Position numbers and translations under genes: made by a program. From the NCBI GenBank assembly GCA_002410555.1, contig DHSR01000008.1, positions 1 through 17,577 on the forward strand: DNA of 17,577 nucleotides, read 5' to 3'. Positions 7,259 to 14,268 of this stretch are shown here, in pieces. The notes under the pieces were generated by a model. The model saw only the letters and a list, made by a program, of their open reading frames with translations. It was not told where the DNA came from and did not search any database. This DNA is from Bacteroidales bacterium UBA5281. Its GTDB lineage: Bacteria; Bacteroidota; Bacteroidia; Bacteroidales; Lentimicrobiaceae. Every line of letters starts with the position of its first letter. Within the stretch, counting starts at the first letter, position 1.

Positions 7259-7503
7259 ATCAGTTAATAATGTTATACTAACTTAGAAAAGAATTACATA
7301 ATTCACACTTTTAAGAAATTTGAAATATTGAGATGCTAAGGCTTAAGGGGATGAAGTTGCAGCGTTTTAAACGATTACTGAAAGAATCCGGCTCTCGAAA
7401 AAAATCCGTATAAGTATTTAATATTTAGAGTTTTTTCTCAGCCTGTTATCCGCTTTCATTTTGGGGAAAATTAATTTTTCTCATTTGGCGAATTCTAAAT
7501 TTA

Positions 7504-7531
7504 GTTTGTATTGAAAAAAAAGTTTATATTC
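7504..7531 (+). promoter_or_regulatory. Possible promoter for the uORF/hypothetical gene
   Basis: TTTG at 7504-7507 and TATATTCG at 7524-7531 resemble the Bacteroidota -33 and -7 elements (7 of 8 in the latter). The 16-nt spacing is shorter than the usual 19-21, so this is only a candidate. Transcription from here would give a leader of about 90 nt before the uORF. Confidence 0.3.
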
Positions 7532-7627
7532 GGAGTAGGAGTGTTAATCCATCATAAACAGAACAAACAGTATGTTATTCCTGTTTTGATAGTATGCATT
7601 TACGTTTAAAGACAGGAGGTCGTGCAT

Positions 7628-7681
7628 ATGCCAACATTTTATATTCATCCAAATAAAATATACCATGAAAATACACGTTGA
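7628..7681 (+). CDS. 17-codon upstream ORF with a perfect Shine-Dalgarno
   Basis: AGGAGGT at 7614-7620 lies 7 nt before ATG 7628, far stronger than any other ribosome site in this part of the window. The frame encodes MPTFYIHPNKIYHENTR and stops with TGA at 7679-7681. The ATG of the next gene (7665) lies inside it in another frame, giving a 17-nt overlap. A ribosome finishing the short frame could back up and restart at 7665, so a coupled or regulatory leader ORF is plausible. The peptide has no known relatives that I recognise. Confidence 0.45.
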   Translation: MPTFYIHPNKIYHENTR

Positions 7682-8321
7682 AATAATTGATGTTCAAACT
7701 GTTAATCAGTTAGAGGATTATTGGAAAACGGAAGACTTCAAAAACCTGCTTACAGCTTTTGATATTCAGGGGATTGATGGAATTAAACCCAGCGAAACAT
7801 TGGAATATCTGAATATGGCAATAAATGATCTGGAGCCTGCTAAAGCAGCAGAAATCGTTTTACAATACAAATTAGGCGATGCACTCAATGAAGGCCAGAT
7901 TCAGAATATAGCACACGAAATGACTATAGATAAAGTGTCAGAAGAATACCCGGATCCCGAACTTCATGTTGATTTATTTAGTGTTAATCAACTGTTGTAT
8001 AGGGCATACAACGGAAAATTCCCCAATACAGAAGCTACAATCATTCGCTTAAAACTAAGTAGCTCTGAAGACTTTGAGGTTAATAAAGAGGTCATTTTAA
8101 AATCATTGGTACCGGGATTGCAAGAAAATAACTTAGTAACCAGGCTTTTCAATGACCAAATTTCAGGAGAAGCTGAGTTTAATGATGCAGCAAAAGTAAT
8201 TTGGGAATTTAAACAAGAAAATGACACTATCCAATTAACAACATCTGATTATTGGATATCAAAGCAGGATTTTGAACTTAAGGAGTTTGATGCTAAAATT
8301 GTTTTTTTTCAGAGTGAATAA
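7665..8321 (+). CDS. Hypothetical cytoplasmic protein
   Basis: This 218-residue acidic, soluble protein is not recognised. It has no signal peptide or membrane helix. An N-terminal strand (KIHVEIIDVQTVNQLEDYWK) is followed by helices around 28-95 containing DLEPAKAAEIVLQYKLGDAL. The C-terminal half (105-218) looks beta-rich and ends DAKIVFFQSE. The ATG at 7665 has no good Shine-Dalgarno of its own; the strong AGGAGGT belongs to the overlapping short frame upstream, suggesting translational coupling. A lipoprotein gene follows in the same direction 200 nt later. A weak inverted repeat (ACGTAA with TTACGT, then TTTTTAT) at about 8324-8372 might end the transcript. Function unknown. Confidence 0.7.
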   Translation: MKIHVEIIDVQTVNQLEDYWKTEDFKNLLTAFDIQGIDGIKPSETLEYLNMAINDLEPAKAAEIVLQYKLGDALNEGQIQNIAHEMTIDKVSEEYPDPELHVDLFSVNQLLYRAYNGKFPNTEATIIRLKLSSSEDFEVNKEVILKSLVPGLQENNLVTRLFNDQISGEAEFNDAAKVIWEFKQENDTIQLTTSDYWISKQDFELKEFDAKIVFFQSE

Positions 8322-8521
8322 GACGTAAAAGCTGACAAACGCAGAAATAAGCTCGGAATTACGTTTTTATAGGTCGGTTTACCATTAATCAATTAACTTT
8401 GATGGTTCCTGAAGTAATTTGACGGAATGCAAAATAGAAAAGTGGAGACCAAAATACACTTAAAAATAGAGGGGCAATACTACTTTGCCAAACAAGTAGT
8501 AAAAATAATAATTGAATAGAA

Positions 8522-8926
8522 ATGAAAAAAATAATAACAGTTATCGGAGCAATATTTTTTGCTTCAACCATTCTTACCAGTTGCGGTGGTTGTACAAGAA
8601 CTGAGAAAGAAACTAAAACGGAGACCATCATAATAAAGGAAGTACCTGTTAGTACTCCGGAGGTAACAAAACCTGTAGAAAACGTTCCTCCAGCCGGTGT
8701 TGATTGTGACCAGTTTATTAAAGATTATTCAGCCTTTGCGGATAGTTATATAAAATTGGTGAAAAAGCGTAAAGCCAATCCATCAGATCCAAGCATTTTA
8801 ATTGAATATACTGACGCTGCTGCAAAGGCATTGGTAATGCAGAAAGACGCTAAAGCTTGCAATAATGCGGAGCATGCTGCAAAAATAATGGAAATTGCAA
8901 ATAGAATTGCTAAAGCTACGTTGTAA
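8522..8926 (+). CDS. Small lipoprotein, DUF6591-like
   Basis: The 134-residue protein starts with a lipoprotein signal, MKKIITVIGAIFFASTILTS followed by C21 (lipobox L-T-S-C), so it is expected to be acylated on C21 and anchored in a membrane. A Lys/Glu/Thr/Pro-rich linker (25-60) leads to a helical domain with CDQFIKDYSAFADSYIKLVK at about 62-81 and a second helical hairpin rich in Ala (KACNNAEHAAKIMEIANRIA). The helical domain resembles the DUF6591 group of Bacteroidota lipoproteins, but I am unsure of the exact family. Two Cys (C62, and the one in KACNNAE) could form a disulfide. The gene ends just before a strong bidirectional terminator. Confidence 0.75.
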   Translation: MKKIITVIGAIFFASTILTSCGGCTRTEKETKTETIIIKEVPVSTPEVTKPVENVPPAGVDCDQFIKDYSAFADSYIKLVKKRKANPSDPSILIEYTDAAAKALVMQKDAKACNNAEHAAKIMEIANRIAKATL

Positions 8927-8945
8927 ATTGAAAAATGTGTAGATT

Positions 8946-8980
8946 AAAAAAGGCTTTCCCTCCTGGGGAAAGCCTTTTTT
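8946..8980. terminator. Bidirectional intrinsic terminator
   Basis: AAAAAAGGCTTTCCC and GGGAAAGCCTTTTTT form a perfect 15-bp stem with loop TCCTG. The run of A on one arm and T on the other lets it stop transcription of the lipoprotein gene (plus) and of the convergent PLP-enzyme gene (minus). Confidence 0.9.
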
Positions 8981-9011
8981 ACCTTTTTTATCTTTTAGCC
9001 TTGCTAAAATT

Positions 9012-10193
9012 TTAGCAATTCTCCAATCCTTGACTCAAGTCCTGAATAATATCCTCCACATCTTCAATACCTACGGAGAAGCGTACCAGATCGTCGGTAA
9101 TGCCGGCGGTGAGTTTATTTTCCTTGCTCACGGCTGCGTGGGTCATGGATGCGGGATGCTGGATAAGCGTTTCTACGCCGCCCAGGGACACGGCCAGCAG
9201 TGCTAAATGAACATTGTCCATCAGCTTTTTGCCGGCTTCATAACCACCCTTCAGGCCAAAACTCATCATGGAGCCAAAACCTGTCATTTGTTTCTTTGCC
9301 AGTTCATACTGGGGATGTGACTCGAGTCCGGGATATTTAATCCAGTCAACTTTGGGGTGCGATTCAAGGAAGCGGGCAATTTTCAGGGCATTTTCCTCGG
9401 CACGATCAATGCGAATGGAGAGCGTTTTCACACCGCGAATGACCATAAATGCCTGGGTAGGATCCATATTGCAACCCATATAAACCATACAGTGCCTGAT
9501 TTTTTTGTACAATTCAGCTCCTTTGGTAACAATTACCCCACCCACGATATCAGCATGGCCATTGATGAATTTGGTGATGGAATGCAGGACCACGTCAGCA
9601 CCCAGATCAAGCGGTTTTTGCAGGTAAGGCGAGCAGAAAGTATTGTCAACCACCAGAATGAGCTTGTGTTCTTTGGCAATCTTTGCGCAGGCTGCAATGT
9701 CGGTAATTTCCATGGTTGGATTGGCCGGAGTTTCAATATACAGCACTTTGGTATTGGGTTTAATTGCAGCAATTATTTTGCTGGTATCGGCAGTGTTTAC
9801 AAAAGTAGCTTCCACGCCAAAACGGGAGAAATCCTGCTCAAGCACACCGCGTGCCGGTCCATAAACAGCACCTGAACTGATGATGTGGCTTCCGGCACCC
9901 AACAGCGCCATATAAACACTGGTAATGGCCCCCATACCTGAACTGGTGGCTATGCCATCGTAACCATTTTCCAGTTGGGCAATGTTTTGCTCAAATGCCC
10001 GAATGGTTGGGTTGGCTATACGGGTATATATATATCCGTCGCTGGCGCCTGAAAAACAGTCAGCGCCATGCTGCGCACTCTTAAATTTGAAAGTAGATGA
10101 TTGGTAAATGGGCACCGTAGCGCTGCCGAATTCATCGTCGAATGCGCCGGCATGAATCAGTTTTGTGTTGAAACCTTTGTCTTTGGTATTCAT
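9012..10193 (-). CDS. Cys/Met-metabolism PLP enzyme (methionine gamma-lyase / O-acetylhomoserine sulfhydrylase-like)
   Basis: This 393-residue protein is a fold-type I PLP enzyme of the Cys_Met_Meta_PP family (PF01053), close to full length. The PLP lysine is K208 in SITKFINGHADIVGG. D183 (VVDNTF) should hold the pyridine nitrogen, and Y56 and R58 (YTRIANPT) bind the phosphate of the neighbouring subunit. SSGMGAI (84-90) is the phosphate-binding turn and Y111 stacks near the cofactor. Substrates in the family are methionine, cystathionine, homocysteine or O-acyl homoserine. The segment after Y111 is GPARGVL, with Pro where methionine gamma-lyases usually have the Gly-Cys of LYGCT, so strict methionine gamma-lyase activity is uncertain. 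The upstream cobalamin adenosyltransferase ends 16 nt before this start codon, so the two are probably one operon. Confidence 0.88.
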   Translation of the reverse strand: MNTKDKGFNTKLIHAGAFDDEFGSATVPIYQSSTFKFKSAQHGADCFSGASDGYIYTRIANPTIRAFEQNIAQLENGYDGIATSSGMGAITSVYMALLGAGSHIISSGAVYGPARGVLEQDFSRFGVEATFVNTADTSKIIAAIKPNTKVLYIETPANPTMEITDIAACAKIAKEHKLILVVDNTFCSPYLQKPLDLGADVVLHSITKFINGHADIVGGVIVTKGAELYKKIRHCMVYMGCNMDPTQAFMVIRGVKTLSIRIDRAEENALKIARFLESHPKVDWIKYPGLESHPQYELAKKQMTGFGSMMSFGLKGGYEAGKKLMDNVHLALLAVSLGGVETLIQHPASMTHAAVSKENKLTAGITDDLVRFSVGIEDVEDIIQDLSQGLENC

Positions 10194-10209
10194 GATTTTG
10201 TTGTTTTAA

Positions 10210-10722
10210 TTAGAATTCAATGCCCTTGCGGGCTTCGACTCCCTGATTATAATAGTGTTTAATTTCGGTCATTTCAGTTACCAGATCGGCCATTTCGTAA
10301 AGTTCGGGAGGTGCATACCGCCCCGTCATCACAATTTCCATTTCTTGCGGCTTGTTTTTTAACAGAGCCACTACCTCTTCAATATCAAATAAATGGTAGT
10401 GCAAAGCTATGCAGATTTCATCTAAAATAAGCAGATCGGTCTTATTTTCAGCAATAATTAGTGAAATTTCTTTCAAACCTTTTCGTGCTGCCTCAATATC
10501 ATGTTGAGTGGGTTCATTCACAATAAAGCAATCAAGCCCGTATTGTTTCAGCTCAATTTCGGGCAAGCGCTTTATGGCATCAATTTCGGCATAATGCATG
10601 CCTTTGACAAACTGAGCGATAAAAACCCGCTTTCCGGCTCCAGCCGCCCTGAGCGCCAGCCCAAATGCAGCGGTGGTTTTGCCTTTGCCATTACCGGTGT
10701 AAAGATGTATGTAGCCTTTCAT
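10210..10722 (-). CDS. cobO: Cob(I)yrinic acid a,c-diamide adenosyltransferase
   Basis: The ATG at 10722 is preferred because it gives MKGYIHLYTGNGKGKTTAAF, the standard start of CobO/BtuR/CobA enzymes; seven extra residues could be added from 10743. The P-loop is GNGKGKTT (residues 10-17). TDLLILDEICIALHYHLFD carries the Walker B-like LDE, and VMTGRYAPPEL and DLVTEMTEIKHYY are further family motifs. The enzyme transfers the 5'-deoxyadenosyl group of ATP to Co(I) corrinoids, making adenosylcobalamin. At 170 residues it is typical in length. It stands upstream of the PLP enzyme at 9012. No cobalamin riboswitch is evident in the 220 nt upstream. Confidence 0.93.
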   Translation of the reverse strand: MKGYIHLYTGNGKGKTTAAFGLALRAAGAGKRVFIAQFVKGMHYAEIDAIKRLPEIELKQYGLDCFIVNEPTQHDIEAARKGLKEISLIIAENKTDLLILDEICIALHYHLFDIEEVVALLKNKPQEMEIVMTGRYAPPELYEMADLVTEMTEIKHYYNQGVEARKGIEF

Positions 10723-10949
10723 AGTTAGTTTTAAATAGCACACAGAGACGCTGGGACGCAGAGAATCGAAAAATTTATTTTGTTATCCCTTGGTTTCATG
10801 TTTTGCCTTTCGGATTAGATGTTAGATGTTAGATGTTAGAAGATAGAAGTTAAAAATTAGAAGATAGAAATTAGAAATTAGTCTCGATCCCGTATGTACA
10901 GGATCAGGATTAGAAATTTCCTTTCCCCTTTTTTCTCCCGTCTCCTTGT
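10723..10949. repeat. Intergenic repeat filler (TTAGATG type)
   Basis: The gap between cobO and the third NifX-family gene contains GATGTTAGATGTTAGATGTTAG (10819-10841) and a degrading series of AGAAGATAGAAATTAG units to about 10880. Near 10740-10765 is an ACAGAGACGCTGGGACGCAG stretch like one at 13565-13590. These look like decayed degenerate tandem repeats. I see no gene. The promoter of cobO should lie here, but no clear motif is visible. Confidence 0.7.
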
Positions 10950-11288
10950 CTAAACTTCCTTAAGCTCTCCACTCTTATACTTTTCATAAGCTTGCTTTAG
11001 TGTCATATCCTGCGCGCCCACGAAAATCTTCATTTTCATATGCGCCAGCGCTTTGGCTGCGGTGTCGCCGGGACCGTTTCCGGTAATCAGCACATCGGGC
11101 TTTAGCTCAAAAATGCGCTGTGAGGTGGCTGTCCCGGCTCCATGTGCTTCATTTTTAACAGCACTGTTGTCTATGGCAATGAGTTCCTCGCTATTTTCAT
11201 CGTGAATTACAATGTATTCTGTTCGGCCAAAACGCGGATCAATCATCGAATCCCAGTTGGTTCCGGCAGCAGTAAATGCTATTTTCAT
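10950..11288 (-). CDS. NifX/NafY-family protein, copy 1 (dinitrogenase iron-molybdenum cofactor family)
   Basis: The 112-residue protein is a single NifX/NifB-C-terminal-type domain (PF02579). Diagnostic features are MKIAFTAAGTNWDSMIDPRF (strand plus conserved D-x-R-F-G-R segment), IVIHDENSEE, GAGTATSQRIFELKPDVLIT (the A-x-x helix then strand) and GNGPGDTAAKAL (Gly turn). Members carry iron-molybdenum cofactor, Mo-Cu or Fe-S clusters, or are of unknown ligand. No nif genes are present here, so nitrogen fixation is not implied. It follows the first MinD-type ATPase with one nucleotide between stop and start, so it is co-translated with it. A metal-cluster carrier or sensor working with the ATPases is the likely role, by analogy with the ORP loci of Desulfovibrio. 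Confidence 0.88.
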   Translation of the reverse strand: MKIAFTAAGTNWDSMIDPRFGRTEYIVIHDENSEELIAIDNSAVKNEAHGAGTATSQRIFELKPDVLITGNGPGDTAAKALAHMKMKIFVGAQDMTLKQAYEKYKSGELKEV

Positions 11289-11289
11289 T

Positions 11290-12180
11290 TTATTTTATTT
11301 TATTTTGGTTCGTCAATACTTTTATTTTCTCCCAGCTTTCTTTTATCAAAGCAGTAAGCGTACCCTGCCGGTATTCCACAATGGTTTCACCTTGAGTCAT
11401 AGCCATGGTAAAGTCTTCATTGTAAGGCAGATCAGCCAAATGAGCTATGTTTTCTTTTTCAAGAAAGAGCTTAATGTCATTGCTCAATCCGGGATTAATA
11501 TCTGCCTTGTTGATGATACAACCTGCGCGGATATTAAATTTCTTAACCAGTTGATGTACCCGTTTCAGGTCATGTAGCCCCGAGACGGAAGGTTCTGTTA
11601 CCAGCACCACGAAGTTAGCTCCTGACAGCGAGGATACTACGGGGCAGCCGACTCCCGGTGAACCATCCACCAGGATGTAATCTTTACGCTTTCCCAGTGC
11701 AATTGCTTTGGCCTCATCTTTGACTTTAGCCACCAGTTTGCCTGAGTTGTCGGCCCCTGTTTCGAGCCGGGCATGCACCATCTGACTGCCGGTTTTGATA
11801 TTGGAAATGTACCATTTCCCGGCCAATAATTTTTTATTTATAATGGTTTTGGTCGGACAAACCCTGGCGCAATAGCCACAACCTTCGCAATCGATTGGCG
11901 CTACCACATATTCCCCATCAATCACCGAAATGGCATCAAAACGGCATATTTGCCGGCACAAACCGCAGCGTGTACAGTTGCTCTGGTCAATATAGGCCAG
12001 TTCGCCACTGTAAAAATCATGCTCATTCCCAAAATCAGGCTGCATCAGCAGATGCATATCGGCAGCATCCACATCGCAATCCGCTAGCACCACATTGGTT
12101 CCGCCCAAAACGGCAAAAGATGCGGTAATGGAGGTTTTGCCGGTGCCGCCTTTTCCGGAAATGATTACGATTTCTTTCAT
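11290..12180 (-). CDS. MinD-superfamily P-loop ATPase with inserted 2x[4Fe-4S] ferredoxin domain (copy A)
   Basis: The ATG at 12180 is chosen; it overlaps the stop of the upstream ATPase as ATGA. The 296-residue protein has the deviant Walker A motif SGKGGTGKT (8-16), with K10 and K15 as the paired lysines of MinD-type ATPases. At 67-112 a ferredoxin insert has C69, C72, C75, C79 and C98, C101, C104, C108, two CxxCxxCxxxC sets that should hold two [4Fe-4S] clusters. DYILVDGSPGVGC (167-179) is the Walker B/switch II region and NKADIN (224-229) the nucleotide-specificity motif. Such enzymes couple ATP hydrolysis to Fe-S or metal-cluster handling. This copy ends about 110 nt from the third NifX-family gene's middle and is translationally linked to it. 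Regulation follows the operon. Confidence 0.9.
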   Translation of the reverse strand: MKEIVIISGKGGTGKTSITASFAVLGGTNVVLADCDVDAADMHLLMQPDFGNEHDFYSGELAYIDQSNCTRCGLCRQICRFDAISVIDGEYVVAPIDCEGCGYCARVCPTKTIINKKLLAGKWYISNIKTGSQMVHARLETGADNSGKLVAKVKDEAKAIALGKRKDYILVDGSPGVGCPVVSSLSGANFVVLVTEPSVSGLHDLKRVHQLVKKFNIRAGCIINKADINPGLSNDIKLFLEKENIAHLADLPYNEDFTMAMTQGETIVEYRQGTLTALIKESWEKIKVLTNQNKIK

Positions 12181-13061
12181 GCCGGGCTCCTTTCTGCCGT
12201 TGACAGACAATAATCAAGAATATGTCCCAAAGATTCACGGATTTCAGGAAATTCGGGATAAATTAGTTTACCCGCGGAATACAATTCTGCAATTTTACGG
12301 CTGTTAGGGATTCTGGCCAATACCGGAATATTTTCTGCCTTGCAATAGCGCAACACTTCATCATTACCTATGCCATCACGATTAACCACCACTCCGAAAG
12401 GTTTTTCCAGTTTACGCATGGTTTCCACGGCAAGTGTTAAATCGTGTAAACCAAAAGGCGTAGGTTCTGTAATTAAGATTACAAAATCAGCATCTTTGGT
12501 AGCTTCAATCACCGGGCAAGAAGTTCCCGGCGGGGAATCAAAAAGAGCAATACGTACCTCTGCATATTTGCCGGCAACATATTTCTTCGTTTTTGCTATG
12601 CTGGCTACCGCCTGCTCTTCGCCAATATTGAGGCGGCTTTCTACAAAGTGAAGTTTATCTACCTGATAATCGCGCAATTTACCGATTACTTTGGGGGTCA
12701 TTGGCAGGGCATTCACCGGGCAGAGTTCAGCACAGGCATAACAGCTATGACACAGTTCCGGGAACACCAGAATGGTCGGGCCAAGCTGCATAATGGCATG
12801 GAAATTACATACCTTTGGGCAAAGTCCGCATAGGGTGCATAAGGATTCATCCCATTGGGGAATCATCTTCAAATTATCCTCTTCATGTACCAGCTTTCCC
12901 TCGAAAAACAGACCGGAATTGGGTTCCTCCACATCGAGGTCAACCAGAACAACATCTTCCTGTTCAGCGATATAGGCAGCAAGGTTAACGGAAAGAGTGG
13001 TTTTCCCGGTGCCTCCTTTTCCACTGGCAATGGCTATTTTAAAGGGCTGTTGATTAATCAT
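12177..13061 (-). CDS. MinD-superfamily P-loop ATPase with inserted 2x[4Fe-4S] ferredoxin domain (copy B)
   Basis: The ATG at 13061 is preferred; longer in-frame starts would add up to 47 residues before the P-loop that are translated from the upstream gene region. The 294-residue protein has ASGKGGTGKT (12-21), ferredoxin cysteines C75, C78, C81, C85 and C104, C107, C110, C114, FDSPPGTSCP (174-183) as switch II, and NRDG (227-230) as the base-recognition motif. It is a paralogue of the next gene (about the same length, same insert position) and overlaps it by 4 nt (ATGA), while overlapping the CGGC-domain gene upstream by 8 nt. The pair probably acts as a heterodimer; the pairing is also seen in orange-protein loci of sulfate reducers. 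Local, cytoplasmic, Fe-S-dependent action is expected. Confidence 0.9.
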   Translation of the reverse strand: MINQQPFKIAIASGKGGTGKTTLSVNLAAYIAEQEDVVLVDLDVEEPNSGLFFEGKLVHEEDNLKMIPQWDESLCTLCGLCPKVCNFHAIMQLGPTILVFPELCHSCYACAELCPVNALPMTPKVIGKLRDYQVDKLHFVESRLNIGEEQAVASIAKTKKYVAGKYAEVRIALFDSPPGTSCPVIEATKDADFVILITEPTPFGLHDLTLAVETMRKLEKPFGVVVNRDGIGNDEVLRYCKAENIPVLARIPNSRKIAELYSAGKLIYPEFPEIRESLGHILDYCLSTAERSPA

Positions 13062-13497
13062 AAGCCAGTCTGATGGTTTCATCAGCCAGGGTTGCCTGTA
13101 TGGTTTTTTGCATAAAAGTAGATTTCCAGGAACCCAGGTTTTGATGTGTGAGATAATATTTCTGAGGAATAGGGTGGGTGCCGAAAACGACTTCCAAACC
13201 ATATTTCTCCGGGATAAACTTTGCGAAATGCTTCAAATGATCACACGGGGGATAGCCGACCAATAATCCGGTTGCAAAGTGAACATGGGTTGCTCCATTC
13301 TTTTTCATTTCGGCCGGTGCATATTCCACGTTTCCGCCAGGACAGCCTCCGCAGGTGGTGTAACCCACAAGTTCCACTTCTTTGTTTTTATAGATGTCAA
13401 AAGCTCCTTCACGCTGATGCAGTGCCCGCAGGCACTTTCCACCGGTGCAGTTATGGTAACGGTTGCAGATGATAATGCCGATTTTGATTTTTTCCAT
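13054..13497 (-). CDS. CGGC-domain protein
   Basis: The ATG at 13497 is chosen (MEKIKIGIIICNRYHNC), skipping ten residues of a longer in-frame start. The 147-residue protein carries the CGGC motif at 49-52 (TTCGGCPGGN) after C11, C17 and C22 (CNRYHNCTGGKC), and C85 in GYPPCDHLKHF. These are the defining features of the CGGC domain family (PF08821), a putative metal-binding or redox domain of anaerobes. H120-type His residues (THQN) are further potential ligands. It begins the block of CGGC, MinD-B, MinD-A and NifX genes, each overlapping or nearly touching the next, which suggests a functional complex. The exact ligand is unknown; two redox-active thiols or an Fe-S cluster would fit. Confidence 0.88.
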   Translation of the reverse strand: MEKIKIGIIICNRYHNCTGGKCLRALHQREGAFDIYKNKEVELVGYTTCGGCPGGNVEYAPAEMKKNGATHVHFATGLLVGYPPCDHLKHFAKFIPEKYGLEVVFGTHPIPQKYYLTHQNLGSWKSTFMQKTIQATLADETIRLAYD

Positions 13498-13767
13498 TGT
13501 GTTTTTTTTAGGGACGAAGAGAGGCACTGATTACAGATCACAGATTAAAGAACCACGCAATGAGGCAAAGACGCAGAGAAACGCAACAATTGATTGCAGA
13601 TTGCAGATTGCAGATTGCCTCTCAACAAATCAACAGATTAACAAATGCCGCCAGAGGTGGGCAGGCCTCAAATCCTCAAATCCTCAATCACTAATCACCA
13701 ATCACCAGTTACTGATTGCAGATTGTAGATTGCCGATCACTGATCACCGATCACAGATCACTGATTA
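13498..13767. repeat. Degenerate GATTGCAGATT/GATCAC repeat tract
   Basis: The gap between NifX copy 2 and the CGGC gene is built of short related units: GATTGCAGATTGCAGATTGC at 13594-13616, CTCAAATCCTCAAATCCTCA at 13667-13687, and CACTGATCACCGATCACAGA at 13738-13757. Near 13565 lies GACGCAGAGAAACGCAAC, matching the 10740 region. It is typical non-coding repeat filler of this organism and of other Bacteroidota. The CGGC operon leader runs through it. Confidence 0.7.
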
Positions 13768-13797
13768 CAAATTTAATACTTGTTACTATCCACTCAG
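13768..13797 (-). promoter_or_regulatory. Candidate promoter for the CGGC-MinD-NifX operon
   Basis: The minus-strand element TAAATTTG (13775-13768) matches TAnnTTTG in all positions; about 20 nt upstream a CTG stands where TTG is expected. It lies just after the NifX copy 2 stop, so it could start a transcript with a leader of about 260 nt through the repeat tract. Confidence 0.3.
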
Positions 13798-13798
13798 C

Positions 13799-14188
13799 TC
13801 AGTGCTTATGTCCATGATCATGTCCATGTCCATGTCCATGCTCTCCATCGTGGTCGCAATAATTGGCATTCAGGGTTAGTTTTCCCGCCAGGAATTGTTT
13901 CACCAGATTTTCGGCGGTATCTACCGGTGCACCCACAAAAACGTTTACTCCGGCTTCGTTGAACAAATTAACCGCCATTGGCCCCATACCTCCGGCAATT
14001 ACATCTGTTGCACCATTTGAAGCTACCCATTTTGGGAAAGTTCCAGGCTGATGTTCGGGCGGATCCATCATGCTAACCTTAGTTATTGCATTGTTCTCCA
14101 CATCAACATAGGCAAAGGCCTGGCAATGGCCAAAATGTTCGGAGAGAACATTGCCGGCCATAGGAATTGCAATTCTTTTTTTTGTCAT
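13799..14188 (-). CDS. NifX-family protein, copy 2, with His-rich tail
   Basis: The ATG at 14188 (MTKKRIAIPMAGNVLSEHFG) is preferred; a longer frame from 14239 would start inside the terminator hairpin of the upstream peroxiredoxin gene. The 129-residue protein has the NifX/NifB-type domain (residues 4-105): SEHFGHC (16-22) with the conserved F-G-H-C, HQPGTFPKWVASNGATDVIA (47-66), GGMGPMAVNLFNEAGVNVFV (67-86). Beyond it is a tail (111-129) CDHDGEHGHGHGHDHGHKH with eight His, a likely metal-binding extension (Ni, Co, Zn or Cu). The FGHC and HxxG group is the usual cluster-binding region of NifB/NafY-type carriers. It lies between the peroxiredoxin and the CGGC operon. Confidence 0.88.
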   Translation of the reverse strand: MTKKRIAIPMAGNVLSEHFGHCQAFAYVDVENNAITKVSMMDPPEHQPGTFPKWVASNGATDVIAGGMGPMAVNLFNEAGVNVFVGAPVDTAENLVKQFLAGKLTLNANYCDHDGEHGHGHGHDHGHKH

Positions 14189-14215
14189 TTCAGGGATATT
14201 GTTTTGGTAATGTAA

Positions 14216-14260
14216 AACCCCGGTTCCTACTTCCTTCAAATTAGTGTGTGAACCGGGGTT
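14216..14260 (-). terminator. Hairpin after the peroxiredoxin gene
   Basis: AACCCCGGTTC (14216-14226) and GAACCGGGGTT (14250-14260) are an exact 11-bp inverted repeat with a 23-nt loop, 9 nt after the peroxiredoxin stop. On the minus strand it is followed by TTTTAC, a weak T-run. It could be a terminator or attenuator. Its position supports the shorter start of NifX copy 2 at 14188. Confidence 0.6.
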
Positions 14261-14268
14261 AGTGTAGT

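Noticed and set aside
7644..8321. Possible toxin-antitoxin or signalling role for the 7665 gene
   Set aside because: No family motif is visible, and the length and composition do not fit the usual small toxins or antitoxins.
10723..10949. Cobalamin riboswitch upstream of cobO
   Set aside because: No B12-box-like conserved sequence or suitable structure is visible; the stretch is repeat filler.
13540..13770. CRISPR array in the repeat tract
   Set aside because: Units are short, adjacent and degenerate with no regular spacers; no cas genes are nearby.
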